Positions 45,502 to 54,506 of a stretch of DNA of 64,000 nucleotides are shown here, one piece after another; positions within the stretch are counted from its first letter, which is position 1; each line of letters opens with the position of its first letter. The notes under the pieces were generated by a model. That model was not told the origin of the DNA. It worked only from the letters and a program-made list of their open reading frames with translations, and made no database searches. Origin of the DNA: Chryseobacterium sp. c4a (GTDB lineage: Bacteria; Bacteroidota; Bacteroidia; Flavobacteriales; Weeksellaceae); contig NZ_WXVU01000005.1 of assembly GCF_009900745.1 (NCBI RefSeq), positions 183,373 through 247,372 on the forward strand. The letters run 5' to 3'. A program made the position numbers and the translations under genes.

Positions 45502-47745
45502 TTAGTCTTTATAAACAGGTATTTCCACATAGCTGCTATTATACCATTTTATTTCTAAAGGTTCTTTCGCATCTTGTATTGTTTCATCACTTACATTTTT
45601 ACCTGTTCCGTAGTTAACCTGCCAGTTTTTACTTCTATTGGCTCCTACTAATACGATCAGTTTACTTCCTTTTTCTATTTTTTTACTCATAAACATTGAG
45701 TTCTTTATTGGAATTTGTTCCTTTTTACCAGGTTTAAGAAGTTGGCGTACAGAATTGTCTTTTGCATAGCTTGTTCTGACAAGATGAGTGGATAATGAAA
45801 ATATTTTTCCATCCGGCTGTACCTGATATAATTGGGTACTGCTGTCAAAATCTTTTTTATTAACGGAAACATTGAATACACCGGATAAGTTTCCACTTAG
45901 TATAATGTCTTTATCCAAAACCTCACTTTCAAAGTACATATAATTAGTCACATTTACACTGTCTTGTGTACTTACTTTATGGTAAAGCTCCTTCGGAGCT
46001 CTATCTTTAAAGTCAATGGTTTGTTGTGTGAATCCTTCCAATGAAGGTTTTTCAAAAGCTGAAACATTATTTTTACGATCCCGAAGATAAAATTTAAGGG
46101 TAGAAGAATGCATTTTATCAAGAGTTGAAACATGTTTCCATGCATTGGTATTCATAACCTGGAAGTTTACTTTATCTTGTAAAAGATCCGGTTTTTTTCC
46201 ATTTTTTAAAATATAATCAAACCATGAAAAAGCCAGCTCATCAATACTAATTCTGGCCACAGGGTCTATGAGATTCCCATAAGCATAGTTATAGCCATAG
46301 CTTTGTGCTGCCGCATGATCATAAGGGCCAATTACTAAGTAATGATTGGGCTTCTTATTATATTTATGATGCTCTTTATAATAATACAATGCTCCTATCT
46401 GGTCAGCATCATAATATCCTGTAGTCGTTAGAATAGGGATATTGATGTTGGCAAAATCATTTTTATAAGGAACCATCTTCTGCCAATATTGATCATAGCC
46501 TGGGTGATCCAGCCATCTTTGAAATATCTTATTGGGTTTACCGCTTATGGTATCCAATGCTCTGAAAGATTTTCCACTTTTATACCATGCTGTATTGATA
46601 GAGTCCCATTTTGTATAATTGTTGAAATCCGCGTCATCAGTTAGCTTATTGTTGGTCACAAATCGTATCCAACGCATCATATAGCTCATAAATACATTAT
46701 TCTGAGCAGGATAGTCTATCCCAATTCCTACAGAGACTTGAGGAACAATGGTTTTTAATGCCGGGTGTAGCTTTTTAGCAGCTGCCCATTGGCTGAAACC
46801 TAAATAACTTCCGCCCATCATACCTACTTTCCCATTACTCCATGGCTGTTTGCTTATCCAGTCTATTACTTCGTAAAGATCTTGTGATTCATGCTCGAAA
46901 GGGTTGTTGATATCCTCACTATCTCTTTTTCCACGGGTATTGACAACAGCTCCTACATAATTATAGACGGCGGCTTTTTTAGCAATAGATGCATCTATTA
47001 ATTCTCCTGCATAAATGTTATTGATAAGAATAACGGGAAGAGGAGAAGTGTTTTCTTTTTTTCTGGCAACGGTAACAGTTAGTGTCGTTCCGTTTTTTAA
47101 GGTAATCTTTTGAGTTTCAACGATGAATTTTTCCTGCTCTTTTACCTTAAATAATTGCATAGACTGCTGTTTGATGCTGGAATATGTTTTATAATTTATA
47201 TAGCTTTTACATAAAGCAAGGGCAGAAGCATACTCTATACTGTCTTTATCTTTTTGTTTGATAAGTGCTGTCTTCAAAGCTTTCTTATACTCATTTATAT
47301 CACCATCCAATCCAGGCCCCACTTTGGTGATCAATGGATCGGATAAGCTTTCATATTTTGTATTGAAAGCTGTCTTCAGAGCACTGGGGAAAGAGGTTTT
47401 ACTATCTTTTTCTATTAACTTGGTCATACTGTAGATTTCAAAGGCAAGAGCTTTGTTGCCTGCCATATTGTGATCTGCATATTCGTTTCTATGATCCGAT
47501 AGAGTGGAAATAGAGCTTTTATAGTCTTTTGCTACCATCTGTAAACGGAAAAGATTATCAAGAAAATCTACATTATTCTTAGGTTTGTTCTTCTTGGTTT
47601 GAAGTTGTGAAATAACCTGAAGGGCTAGGGTGGGCATTTGTTTTTCCAAAACAACAGAGTCCGTTATCGCTGTTTTCGGGAAATAAAATTTTTGTGCCTG
47701 CATCAGGTTCACAAAAATTAATGCTAAAAGTATCTTAAATTTCAT
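45502..47745 (-). CDS. CocE/NonD family (S15-type) hydrolase, secreted
   Basis: A 747-residue exported protein: a signal peptide (about 1-18, ending MQAQ), a helical N-terminal part (about 40-200), the alpha/beta-hydrolase core with nucleophile Ser313 in GMMGGSYLGFSQW, and a C-terminal jelly-roll (from about 570) as in X-prolyl dipeptidyl peptidases. The Asp is in TTGYYDADQIGALYY-like and the His in IGPYDHAAAQSYG. It cleaves esters or Xaa-Pro peptides; which cannot be told. It is a single gene. Confidence 0.9.
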   Translation of the reverse strand: MKFKILLALIFVNLMQAQKFYFPKTAITDSVVLEKQMPTLALQVISQLQTKKNKPKNNVDFLDNLFRLQMVAKDYKSSISTLSDHRNEYADHNMAGNKALAFEIYSMTKLIEKDSKTSFPSALKTAFNTKYESLSDPLITKVGPGLDGDINEYKKALKTALIKQKDKDSIEYASALALCKSYINYKTYSSIKQQSMQLFKVKEQEKFIVETQKITLKNGTTLTVTVARKKENTSPLPVILINNIYAGELIDASIAKKAAVYNYVGAVVNTRGKRDSEDINNPFEHESQDLYEVIDWISKQPWSNGKVGMMGGSYLGFSQWAAAKKLHPALKTIVPQVSVGIGIDYPAQNNVFMSYMMRWIRFVTNNKLTDDADFNNYTKWDSINTAWYKSGKSFRALDTISGKPNKIFQRWLDHPGYDQYWQKMVPYKNDFANINIPILTTTGYYDADQIGALYYYKEHHKYNKKPNHYLVIGPYDHAAAQSYGYNYAYGNLIDPVARISIDELAFSWFDYILKNGKKPDLLQDKVNFQVMNTNAWKHVSTLDKMHSSTLKFYLRDRKNNVSAFEKPSLEGFTQQTIDFKDRAPKELYHKVSTQDSVNVTNYMYFESEVLDKDIILSGNLSGVFNVSVNKKDFDSSTQLYQVQPDGKIFSLSTHLVRTSYAKDNSVRQLLKPGKKEQIPIKNSMFMSKKIEKGSKLIVLVGANRSKNWQVNYGTGKNVSDETIQDAKEPLEIKWYNSSYVEIPVYKD

Positions 47746-48003
47746 GTTGTAGCGTGTTTATGGTATGTTTTTAGCTGCTGTTCAAAAAGTATCAGTTCAA
47801 AATATATTTTTAGTAACTGTTTACTGAAATTGTTTACATTTTTATCAGGCGAAAGTAAGAAATTTTATCATGCGATAGTGAAATGTTTTTTGACTATTGT
47901 GAATTCTCTTATTTATGTATTAAATCTGCTAAAACTTGCTTAAACAATAAGTTTTTAATATTTTCGTTAACTTATTTAGACTAATTTTCTTATATAAAGA
48001 AGA

Positions 48004-50967
48004 ATGAAATCAAAAAAAATACTTTTAGCGGCTGCGGTCATCTATTTCGGAATTTCCGATGCTCAACAGTCCCAATATTTTACACAGAAAGAAAATTACA
48101 GATTCAATCTAGCTGAAAATCTTTATCAGACTAAAATATACAACGCCTCCCAATACGAATACGCAAGACAATATTTCTATAATCAGAATTTGTCCCGTTC
48201 AAAGAAGGAGGCGGCTCAGTTTTTTGATAATGTGATCGGGGTGATTCTTCAAAAAAATCATGCTGAAGAAGGTTTGACAGCTTTTATGAAAGAATATCCT
48301 AATTCTGCATATTTTGCTCAAGCTAATCTTCCTTTGGCTGATTATTACCTGGCGAAAAAAGACTTTGACAAAGCATTGGAAACGTTGAAAAAAGTAAACC
48401 AATACCAATTGTCAAAAGAAGAGAATACTCAATATATCCTGAAGTTGGGCTATGCTAAGTTTATGATGGGAGATTCTAAAGGAGCTACTGATGCTTTGGA
48501 AGAAGCCTATAAAACGGCGGATCAGTCTCAAAAAGGAGATATTGCCTATATGCTTGGACATCTTTATTACAGCAACAGACAAAATGATAAAGCTTTCCAA
48601 TATTTTGATTCTATAAAAGATCAGGATAAATTCTCAAAACTGGTACGTCCGTATTATGTACAGATGTATTATAATGATAAGAATTATGATAAGGCTATTT
48701 CTGAAGGGAATGCTTTATTAAACGAAAATATTTCAGAATCATACAAAGCTGAGGTACATAAGATCATCGGAGAGAGTTATTTCATGAAGAATGATTATAA
48801 TGCTGCTTATCCTCATTTGAAAGATTATCTGAATGTACAACAGAATCCATCTGAAAATGATCTTTATGAAATGGGGTTTGTTGCCGCTCAGCTTAAAAAA
48901 TACGATGAAGCGGTTTCTTATTACAATCAGCTTGTAAACAGTAATTCAGCATTAGCACAGAATGCTTATTATCAACTGGGGAATGCTTATTTAGCAGTTG
49001 ATAAAAAACAGGAGGCTCTTTCTGCATTCCGTTCTTCTTACCAGATGGATTATGATGCGAAAGTGAAAAAATTAGCTCACGAGCAGTATGCTAAACTGGG
49101 TTATGATATCGGAAACCCGTTTGAAAATCCGTCTACAGTTCTTCAAAGCTATATCAATGATAACCAGAATGCTTCCAATGCTTCGGAAATGAGATCACTA
49201 TTGGTGAAATCATATCTGTATTCCGGAAATTATAAGGAAACATTGAATGCTATTGACCGATTACAGAGCTCAACCCCTGAAATCAATAAGGTAGATCAAG
49301 AAGTTTCTTACCTATTAGGAACAGAAGAGTTCAATAAAGGGAATTATGATGAAGCAGAGAAATATTTCCTGAGAAGTTTAGGCTTTAATATCAATAAAGA
49401 ATTTAACAGCAGAGCTTTATATTGGCTGGCACAGGTATATTACCAGAAAGGAAATTACCCGTCTGCCATTGTTCGTTATGAAAAACTTCTGAACGAAACC
49501 TTCCCGGAAAAACAGCAGTTGCCTTATGATTTAGGGTATGCTTATTTTAAGTCTAAAAAATTCGATCAGGCTGCCACTTACTTTAAACAATATCTGGCAA
49601 ATCCTAAACCAGAATTTAAAAATGATGCAGAACTTCGTCTGGCAGATATTCACTATGCGAATAATGACCTGAATGAAGCAATTGCCATCTACGATAAAAA
49701 TACAGACGCAACAGATTATACCGTATACCAGAAAGCAATGGCTTTAGGATTCAAAGGAGATACTCAGGCGAAAATTACTAATCTGAAAAACCTGTTATCT
49801 AAATATCCGGATTCTGAGTATTATGATGATGCTCAATACGAAATAGGAACGGCTTATGCTGCTCAGGATGATTTTGCCAATTCCAATGATTATTTTGGAA
49901 AGGTGATTAAAACATCTTCAGACAAAGATCTGATCGCCAATGCCTCTATTTACAGAGCACAGAATTATATTGATCAGAACCAAAATGATAAAGCGCTTTC
50001 TGAACTGAAATCGTTGGGCGAGCAGTATAAAAATACAGCATATGCACAGAAGATCGTTCAGGCTGCTAAACCGATATTCACGAAAAACGGTGATGTTTCA
50101 GGCTATGAAAGCTTTGCAAGAAACATAGGAGTGAACGTTGATGCTTCAGAAATTGATGAAATCAACTTATCTACCGGAAAACAGTATTTTGCGAAGAAAG
50201 ACTATAAAAATGCGATTTCTTATTATGAGAAATACCTAACGCAAAATCCAACAGGAGAAGGTCTTTATCAGGCTAAATATGAATTGGGAGAAAGTTATTA
50301 TCAAACCAATAATTCTACAAAAGCTTTACTTGTTTTACAGGAAGTAGCCGGAGTTCAGAATGATTATCAGGATGATGCTCAAACCCGTTTGGCACAAATC
50401 TTCATTACGCAGGGGAATACTGCTGAAGCTAAGAAATACCTTGAAGGCATTAAAAATTCTTCCAACATCAGTATTAAAAATTATGCGAATGTTGAGCTGA
50501 TGAAGTTATACGCTAGTGAAAATAACTTCTCTGAAGCAGAAAAGCTGGCCAATGCAGTGATAGCAAACTCTAAAAACTCTGCGGCAGTTATTGAAACTGC
50601 GAAAGTAATCAAAGCTAGAAGTTTAATGAATTCAGGAAAAGATAAAGATGCTCAAACAGCTTATACTGCTCTTGAAAAATCGTCCAATACTTCGGTAGCA
50701 GCAGAAGCTTTGTATGCAAAAGCTTACTATCAGAATAAAGGGAAGGCATTCAAATCTTCCAATGAAACGATCTTTAAACTTGCTAATAATTATGCTTCTG
50801 AAGAATATTGGGGAGCTAAAGCATTGGTATTGATGGCCAAAAACTATATTGGACTGAAAGACAACTACCAGGCAAGTTATACATGTGACCAGATTATTGC
50901 GAACTATAAGAGCTTCCCTGATATCGTAGCAGAAGCGAAAGAAGTTAAAAAGCAGATTAAGAAATAA
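48004..50967 (+). CDS. Large secreted TPR protein
   Basis: A 987-residue protein with a signal peptide (about 1-20, ending DAQ) and dense tetratricopeptide repeats along its whole length (for example DYYLAKKDFDKALETLKKV, AYYQLGNAYLAVDKKQEALSAFRSSY, LYWLAQVYYQKGNYPSAIVRYEKLL). Such repeats bind partner proteins. It is followed at three bases by a lipoprotein and then a plug-less outer-membrane barrel. The three genes form one operon, which suggests an outer-membrane export or assembly machine. The exact role is unknown. Confidence 0.9.
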   Translation: MKSKKILLAAAVIYFGISDAQQSQYFTQKENYRFNLAENLYQTKIYNASQYEYARQYFYNQNLSRSKKEAAQFFDNVIGVILQKNHAEEGLTAFMKEYPNSAYFAQANLPLADYYLAKKDFDKALETLKKVNQYQLSKEENTQYILKLGYAKFMMGDSKGATDALEEAYKTADQSQKGDIAYMLGHLYYSNRQNDKAFQYFDSIKDQDKFSKLVRPYYVQMYYNDKNYDKAISEGNALLNENISESYKAEVHKIIGESYFMKNDYNAAYPHLKDYLNVQQNPSENDLYEMGFVAAQLKKYDEAVSYYNQLVNSNSALAQNAYYQLGNAYLAVDKKQEALSAFRSSYQMDYDAKVKKLAHEQYAKLGYDIGNPFENPSTVLQSYINDNQNASNASEMRSLLVKSYLYSGNYKETLNAIDRLQSSTPEINKVDQEVSYLLGTEEFNKGNYDEAEKYFLRSLGFNINKEFNSRALYWLAQVYYQKGNYPSAIVRYEKLLNETFPEKQQLPYDLGYAYFKSKKFDQAATYFKQYLANPKPEFKNDAELRLADIHYANNDLNEAIAIYDKNTDATDYTVYQKAMALGFKGDTQAKITNLKNLLSKYPDSEYYDDAQYEIGTAYAAQDDFANSNDYFGKVIKTSSDKDLIANASIYRAQNYIDQNQNDKALSELKSLGEQYKNTAYAQKIVQAAKPIFTKNGDVSGYESFARNIGVNVDASEIDEINLSTGKQYFAKKDYKNAISYYEKYLTQNPTGEGLYQAKYELGESYYQTNNSTKALLVLQEVAGVQNDYQDDAQTRLAQIFITQGNTAEAKKYLEGIKNSSNISIKNYANVELMKLYASENNFSEAEKLANAVIANSKNSAAVIETAKVIKARSLMNSGKDKDAQTAYTALEKSSNTSVAAEALYAKAYYQNKGKAFKSSNETIFKLANNYASEEYWGAKALVLMAKNYIGLKDNYQASYTCDQIIANYKSFPDIVAEAKEVKKQIKK

Positions 50968-50970
50968 AAC

Positions 50971-51459
50971 ATGATGTTTAAATTAGTAACATATTCTTTT
51001 TTAATTTCTGTTTCATTATCCAGCTGTATTCCTTCGTATAGTGCCAATCCCAAAGAATATAATAGGGCAAAGGTGAACTTTACAAGACAAAAGGCTTTTG
51101 TTGAGAATAAAGAATTAGAAAGAGAGTTTAATATTTTAAAACATTCTGATATCTACGAAATTGTGGAAGACAGTACCAATGCAGCAAAAATAACACTGCA
51201 TCCTATGGAAACACGTACTCCTTCATGCGGGAATCCGATGATTGGAAGTATGATTACTGTCGGTTTGTTGCCTTCCGGATTTCCTTATGATATTTCTTAT
51301 CGTTATGATGTAACTGAAAACAGTACAACGAAAAATTATCAATATCAATTAAAAGTTTATCAAAGCCTTTGGCTGTTTAATATATTCAGGGTAGGCAGAA
51401 CTTTTTCAAAACAATCGGGGAAAGCTTTACTAGGAAGTTACATGGCTTCTAATAAATAA
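50971..51459 (+). CDS. Lipoprotein of the TPR/barrel operon
   Basis: A 162-residue lipoprotein. A hydrophobic signal ends in lipobox LSSC (Cys19). The mature part has two Cys (CGNPMIG region) and is beta-rich, with no recognised family. It starts three bases after the TPR gene and is followed 33 bases later by the barrel gene. It is probably a periplasmic or inner-leaflet partner of both. Confidence 0.75.
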   Translation: MMFKLVTYSFLISVSLSSCIPSYSANPKEYNRAKVNFTRQKAFVENKELEREFNILKHSDIYEIVEDSTNAAKITLHPMETRTPSCGNPMIGSMITVGLLPSGFPYDISYRYDVTENSTTKNYQYQLKVYQSLWLFNIFRVGRTFSKQSGKALLGSYMASNK

Positions 51460-51492
51460 ACCCAATATATATTTTTTTCAAATAAAGAAAAT

Positions 51493-53271
51493 ATGAACAA
51501 GAAAATTCAATTATTATCCATAATATTTTTAGGGGTTTCGCAATTCGCGTTTTCCCAGATCAAGGAGGAGAAACTGGTTCTTAATAAAAAGAGAGAGCCG
51601 GAAGTGAAGAAGATCGAGAAAAAGAAGACTTCCGTGGAAACTATTAAAAATTATCCGCCGGAAGAGAAATCTCAGAATCCTGTAAAATATACCATTACAG
51701 ATGTTCCTGCGGTCTCTGACTTTAAAACTTCTACGATTCAGGGAGAAGATGTGGCTCCAAAATTTGACGGTACAGCTCAGAACAACTATGTTCAGTTTGG
51801 AATGGGAAATTATGGGAAGATCCTGTTGGATGGAAATGTGTCTAAAACTCTTGAAAATAAATTTGAGGTAGGAGCAGACGTACATTTACTTTCTACAAGT
51901 GGGCTTAAAAATGATTACGACTGGAAATCTAAACAAACCTCTGCAACGATAGGTGCTTTCCTGAACTCTTACGGGGATAAAGGGAAATTCAATATCAATG
52001 CTGAATATGGGTTGAATAATTATAACTATTATGGAATCTATGCTTTGGCACCTGGTGCTGATGTTGATCTGAAGCAGAAAGTGAATCAGTTCAAAGTAAA
52101 TGGATATTATGATTTTTATTCTAACGAAATCTTGAATGATGTAAGAGTAAAATCATCATTCCTGAAAGACCATTTCGATGCTCAGGAAAATCAGGTTTCA
52201 ATCTTGGCTAATTTCTCTAAACATGCTGTAGAACTTGGAAAATCAGGAATCAACCTGAATGCGGATTTAGGAGTAGGTTTAGAGGCTGTGAAAACAGAGT
52301 TTGCCATCGTTGATAAAAATACGGCCAATTTCTTCAATACCAACTTAACTCCAAAAGTAACCTTCAGAAAAGGGGAGTCTTACTTGATGTTAGGATCAGG
52401 ATTCTCATTCCTGAATGCTAAGAATTCAAACAGGCTGATGGATCAGGTAAAGAACAACAAAACCTATTGGTTTCCACAAGCGGAATTCCAGGTGGCTGCT
52501 GCTAAAGAGTTTAAATTCTATGGTGGGGTAGACGGAGGTCTTAAACTTAATACTTACGGAGATCTTCTTCAGGAGAATCCTTATGTACTTTCTGACCAGT
52601 ATTTAAAGCCTACAGAAACAAAATACCATTTCTATGTAGGGTTAAGAGGAGATATCGATGAAACGTTGAAATATGATGTTTCTGCAGGTTTCGGAAAAAT
52701 GAAAGACATCATGTTCTTTAAAGCCAACAGTCTTTTCGACAACAATTATACCCTGAACCGTTCTGCTTATGATTTTGCCAATACATTCTCTGCGATCTAT
52801 GATGATGGAAATGTAAGCGATATTAAAGGTAGCGTACAGTATTTCCCATTAGAAAACTTAATGATTGACGGGGAAGTAAGATTTACAAAATATAACTTGA
52901 AAAATTACGATAATATCTACAACGTTCCATTATTGAACGCTAGCATTGGAGCTAAATATACCATGCTGGACAAGAAACTATTGTTAGGTTTCAAAGGAAT
53001 TTTTGCAAGCGACAGAACAACGAACTCTTTTTCAATCGAAGGGATTGCCAATGCACAAGCACCTAATGGGATGATTTACCGTTCATTAGAAAATACGAAC
53101 GACAAAGTTGGTGGTTACGCGGATTTAAATCTTTCAGTGGAGTATAAAATTCACAAAAATTTCAGTATTTTCGCACTCGGAAATAACCTTCTAAGCTCAA
53201 AATACCAAACCTACAAGGCTTATAAAGTCTTAGGGCCACAGATTCTGGGTGGTGTGAAGATTACCTTCTAA
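51493..53271 (+). CDS. Outer-membrane beta-barrel protein without TonB plug
   Basis: A 592-residue outer-membrane protein. A signal peptide (about 1-21, ending AFSQ) leads to a Lys/Glu-rich segment (about 25-65), then a strand-rich barrel ending in the aromatic-terminated LGPQILGGVKITF. The N-terminal part (KYTITDVPAVSDFKTSTIQG) resembles TonB-dependent receptors, but there is no plug domain with the TonB box. It ends the TPR/lipoprotein/barrel operon. A TPR protein plus plug-less barrel suggests a specialised secretion or assembly role. Confidence 0.82.
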   Translation: MNKKIQLLSIIFLGVSQFAFSQIKEEKLVLNKKREPEVKKIEKKKTSVETIKNYPPEEKSQNPVKYTITDVPAVSDFKTSTIQGEDVAPKFDGTAQNNYVQFGMGNYGKILLDGNVSKTLENKFEVGADVHLLSTSGLKNDYDWKSKQTSATIGAFLNSYGDKGKFNINAEYGLNNYNYYGIYALAPGADVDLKQKVNQFKVNGYYDFYSNEILNDVRVKSSFLKDHFDAQENQVSILANFSKHAVELGKSGINLNADLGVGLEAVKTEFAIVDKNTANFFNTNLTPKVTFRKGESYLMLGSGFSFLNAKNSNRLMDQVKNNKTYWFPQAEFQVAAAKEFKFYGGVDGGLKLNTYGDLLQENPYVLSDQYLKPTETKYHFYVGLRGDIDETLKYDVSAGFGKMKDIMFFKANSLFDNNYTLNRSAYDFANTFSAIYDDGNVSDIKGSVQYFPLENLMIDGEVRFTKYNLKNYDNIYNVPLLNASIGAKYTMLDKKLLLGFKGIFASDRTTNSFSIEGIANAQAPNGMIYRSLENTNDKVGGYADLNLSVEYKIHKNFSIFALGNNLLSSKYQTYKAYKVLGPQILGGVKITF

Positions 53272-53337
53272 TTATAAGCAATGAATGATAAGTAATCTTG
53301 AACTACATTGTACTTATCATTCATTCTTTATGAATAC

Positions 53338-53409
53338 GGCTGCATAGTTTAATGGATAGAACTTCGGATTTCGGCTCCGACAGTGAGGGTTCGAATCCTT
53401 CTGCGGTCA
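53338..53409 (+). tRNA. tRNA-Arg (anticodon UCG)
   Basis: A 72-base cloverleaf. Acceptor stem GGCTGCA/TGCGGTC (with two G:T pairs), D arm GTTT/GAAC, anticodon stem TCGGA/TCCGA with loop TTTCGGC (anticodon 53371-53373, TCG, reading Arg codon CGA), T arm GAGGG/CCTTC with loop TTCGAAT, discriminator A. CCA is not encoded. It is the first element of the accessory region; tRNA genes of this kind are common integration sites for mobile elements. Confidence 0.9.
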
Positions 53410-53411
53410 CA

Positions 53412-53439
53412 AAAGCTCCTTTTTTAAGGGGCTTTTTTT
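53412..53439 (+). terminator. Rho-independent terminator of tRNA-Arg
   Basis: AAAGCTCC pairs with GGGGCTTT (one G:T pair), followed by a T run. It begins three bases after the tRNA. Confidence 0.85.
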
Positions 53440-53519
53440 GTTTATATACCTCTGGAAATACCCCAGAAGATATGTTTTTATGATGATGTGAATATTAAAG
53501 CGTTTGTACTCTTCCTATC

Positions 53520-53630
53520 ATGGAGTTAGTAAATTGTTCGTATGAAAGTGGAATAGAACGTATCAAGAACGATTCTGCTTTGCGACATTTAATACCGGAG
53601 AAAGAGAACGAAGAAAATAAAAACGGATGA
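53520..53630 (+). other. Short ORF between tRNA-Arg and the XRE gene
   Basis: ATG at 53520 opens a 36-residue frame with MELVNCSYESGIERIKNDSA, followed by a charged tail and a stop that falls inside the next hairpin. It has coding-like composition but no known family. It could be a remnant of a mobile-element gene near the tRNA, or chance. Confidence 0.3.
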
Positions 53631-53646
53631 GCAATCATCCGTTTTT
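53619..53646. terminator. Bidirectional terminator before the XRE gene
   Basis: AAAAACGGATGA (53619-53630) pairs with TCATCCGTTTTT (53635-53646) around a GCAA loop. T runs on both strands suit both the XRE gene (minus) and read-through from the tRNA side. Confidence 0.9.
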
Positions 53647-53678
53647 ATTTGTGTATTTGTTTAATAAAAGCAATCAGG

Positions 53679-54068
53679 TTAAGCCTTCAGCTTATCAATC
53701 AACGATTCAATCAATTTATTTTGCGCATCCATCATTTGGGTAATATCCTGCTGATTTTTTAAAATACTTTCCATCATAGCAGAAGAGTTGATATTGAATA
53801 CAGGATTATAAGCGTTTCCAATCACATTGGAAGAACAGGAATCAAAAGTATTGTTGGAGATAATGGTACTGCCATCTTCCAACAGTTCATTAATTTCCAC
53901 TTCAAAAATCTCGCACAATTTAGCTACAGACTCAAAGCCCGGCTTCGATGTATCGGTTTCCCACTTGTGATAGGCCGGCTGGGATATATGCAGCAAATCG
54001 GCCACCTGTTGTTGTGAATAACCCTTTTTTGTTCGCAGTCTCGCCAGTTTGGTTCCCAGTGTTGCCAT
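53679..54068 (-). CDS. XRE family helix-turn-helix regulator
   Basis: A 129-residue regulator, started at the ATG at 54068; a longer frame from 54128 adds 20 hydrophobic residues that do not belong to a DNA-binding protein. The HTH domain (about 1-65) is LGTKLARLRTKKGYSQQQVADLLHISQPAYHKWETDTSKPG, typical of XRE/Cro. The C-terminal part (about 70-129) has a helical end (SILKNQQDITQMMDAQNKLIESLIDKLKA) for oligomerisation. It faces away from the RHS unit across a 438-base gap that contains repeated AAATTTATAACC sites. It probably regulates itself and the RHS unit. Confidence 0.88.
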   Translation of the reverse strand: MATLGTKLARLRTKKGYSQQQVADLLHISQPAYHKWETDTSKPGFESVAKLCEIFEVEINELLEDGSTIISNNTFDSCSSNVIGNAYNPVFNINSSAMMESILKNQQDITQMMDAQNKLIESLIDKLKA

Positions 54069-54506
54069 AGTAAATATTATAGGGCTAAAATAAAAAAATA
54101 TTACAAGGCATGAAAGTGCCGGAAGCATAAAATTTATAACCGTGGGTTATTAAATTTATAACCCCATTGTTTCACAGCGTTTGGAAATATTTTTAAATTG
54201 TTACACAATTTTAAACGCCACAACTAACGAAAAAAACAAGGCATAAAATCACTGAAAAGTGAATCCGTAAAATCACGGAGTACAAATATGGGGTTTTCCC
54301 CATGGTGGAGAATACCACATGTTTTTAATTTAGTTCACGAAAAACCAAATGCTTATGAAAAAAATACACCCATGCAACTATCTTTTGCAGCCTTACTCCT
54401 TTGCGCGAGAAACCCTCGCATGAAAAAAAATAACACGACACTCTTTGACGCAACCACGCGGTAATATTGAACCGTGAAATAAATACAAATCAACTTAAAA
54501 TAACTT
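54069..54506. promoter_or_regulatory. Divergent control region of the XRE gene and the RHS unit
   Basis: This region holds a candidate operator near the XRE start: AAATTTATAACC occurs at about 54130-54141 and 54153-54164, and GGGTTAT/ATAACCC form an inverted pair around TAAATTT. Farther on (about 54353-54470) are two very short plus-strand frames, MKKIHPCNYLLQPYSFARET... and MKKNNTTLFDATTR, separated by an overlapping stop/start. No clear promoter for the RHS unit is identified. Confidence 0.55.
54130..54164. repeat. Repeated AAATTTATAACC site near the XRE gene
   Basis: Two direct copies of AAATTTATAACC, about 23 bases apart, with the second forming the right arm of a GGGTTAT/ATAACCC inverted pair. 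It lies 60-95 bases upstream of the XRE start and is the best candidate operator. Confidence 0.6.

Noticed and set aside
54069..54128. Longer start of the XRE gene at 54128
   Set aside because: The 20 added residues are hydrophobic (FFYFSPIIFT) and do not fit a cytosolic DNA-binding protein; the HTH domain begins right after the ATG at 54068.
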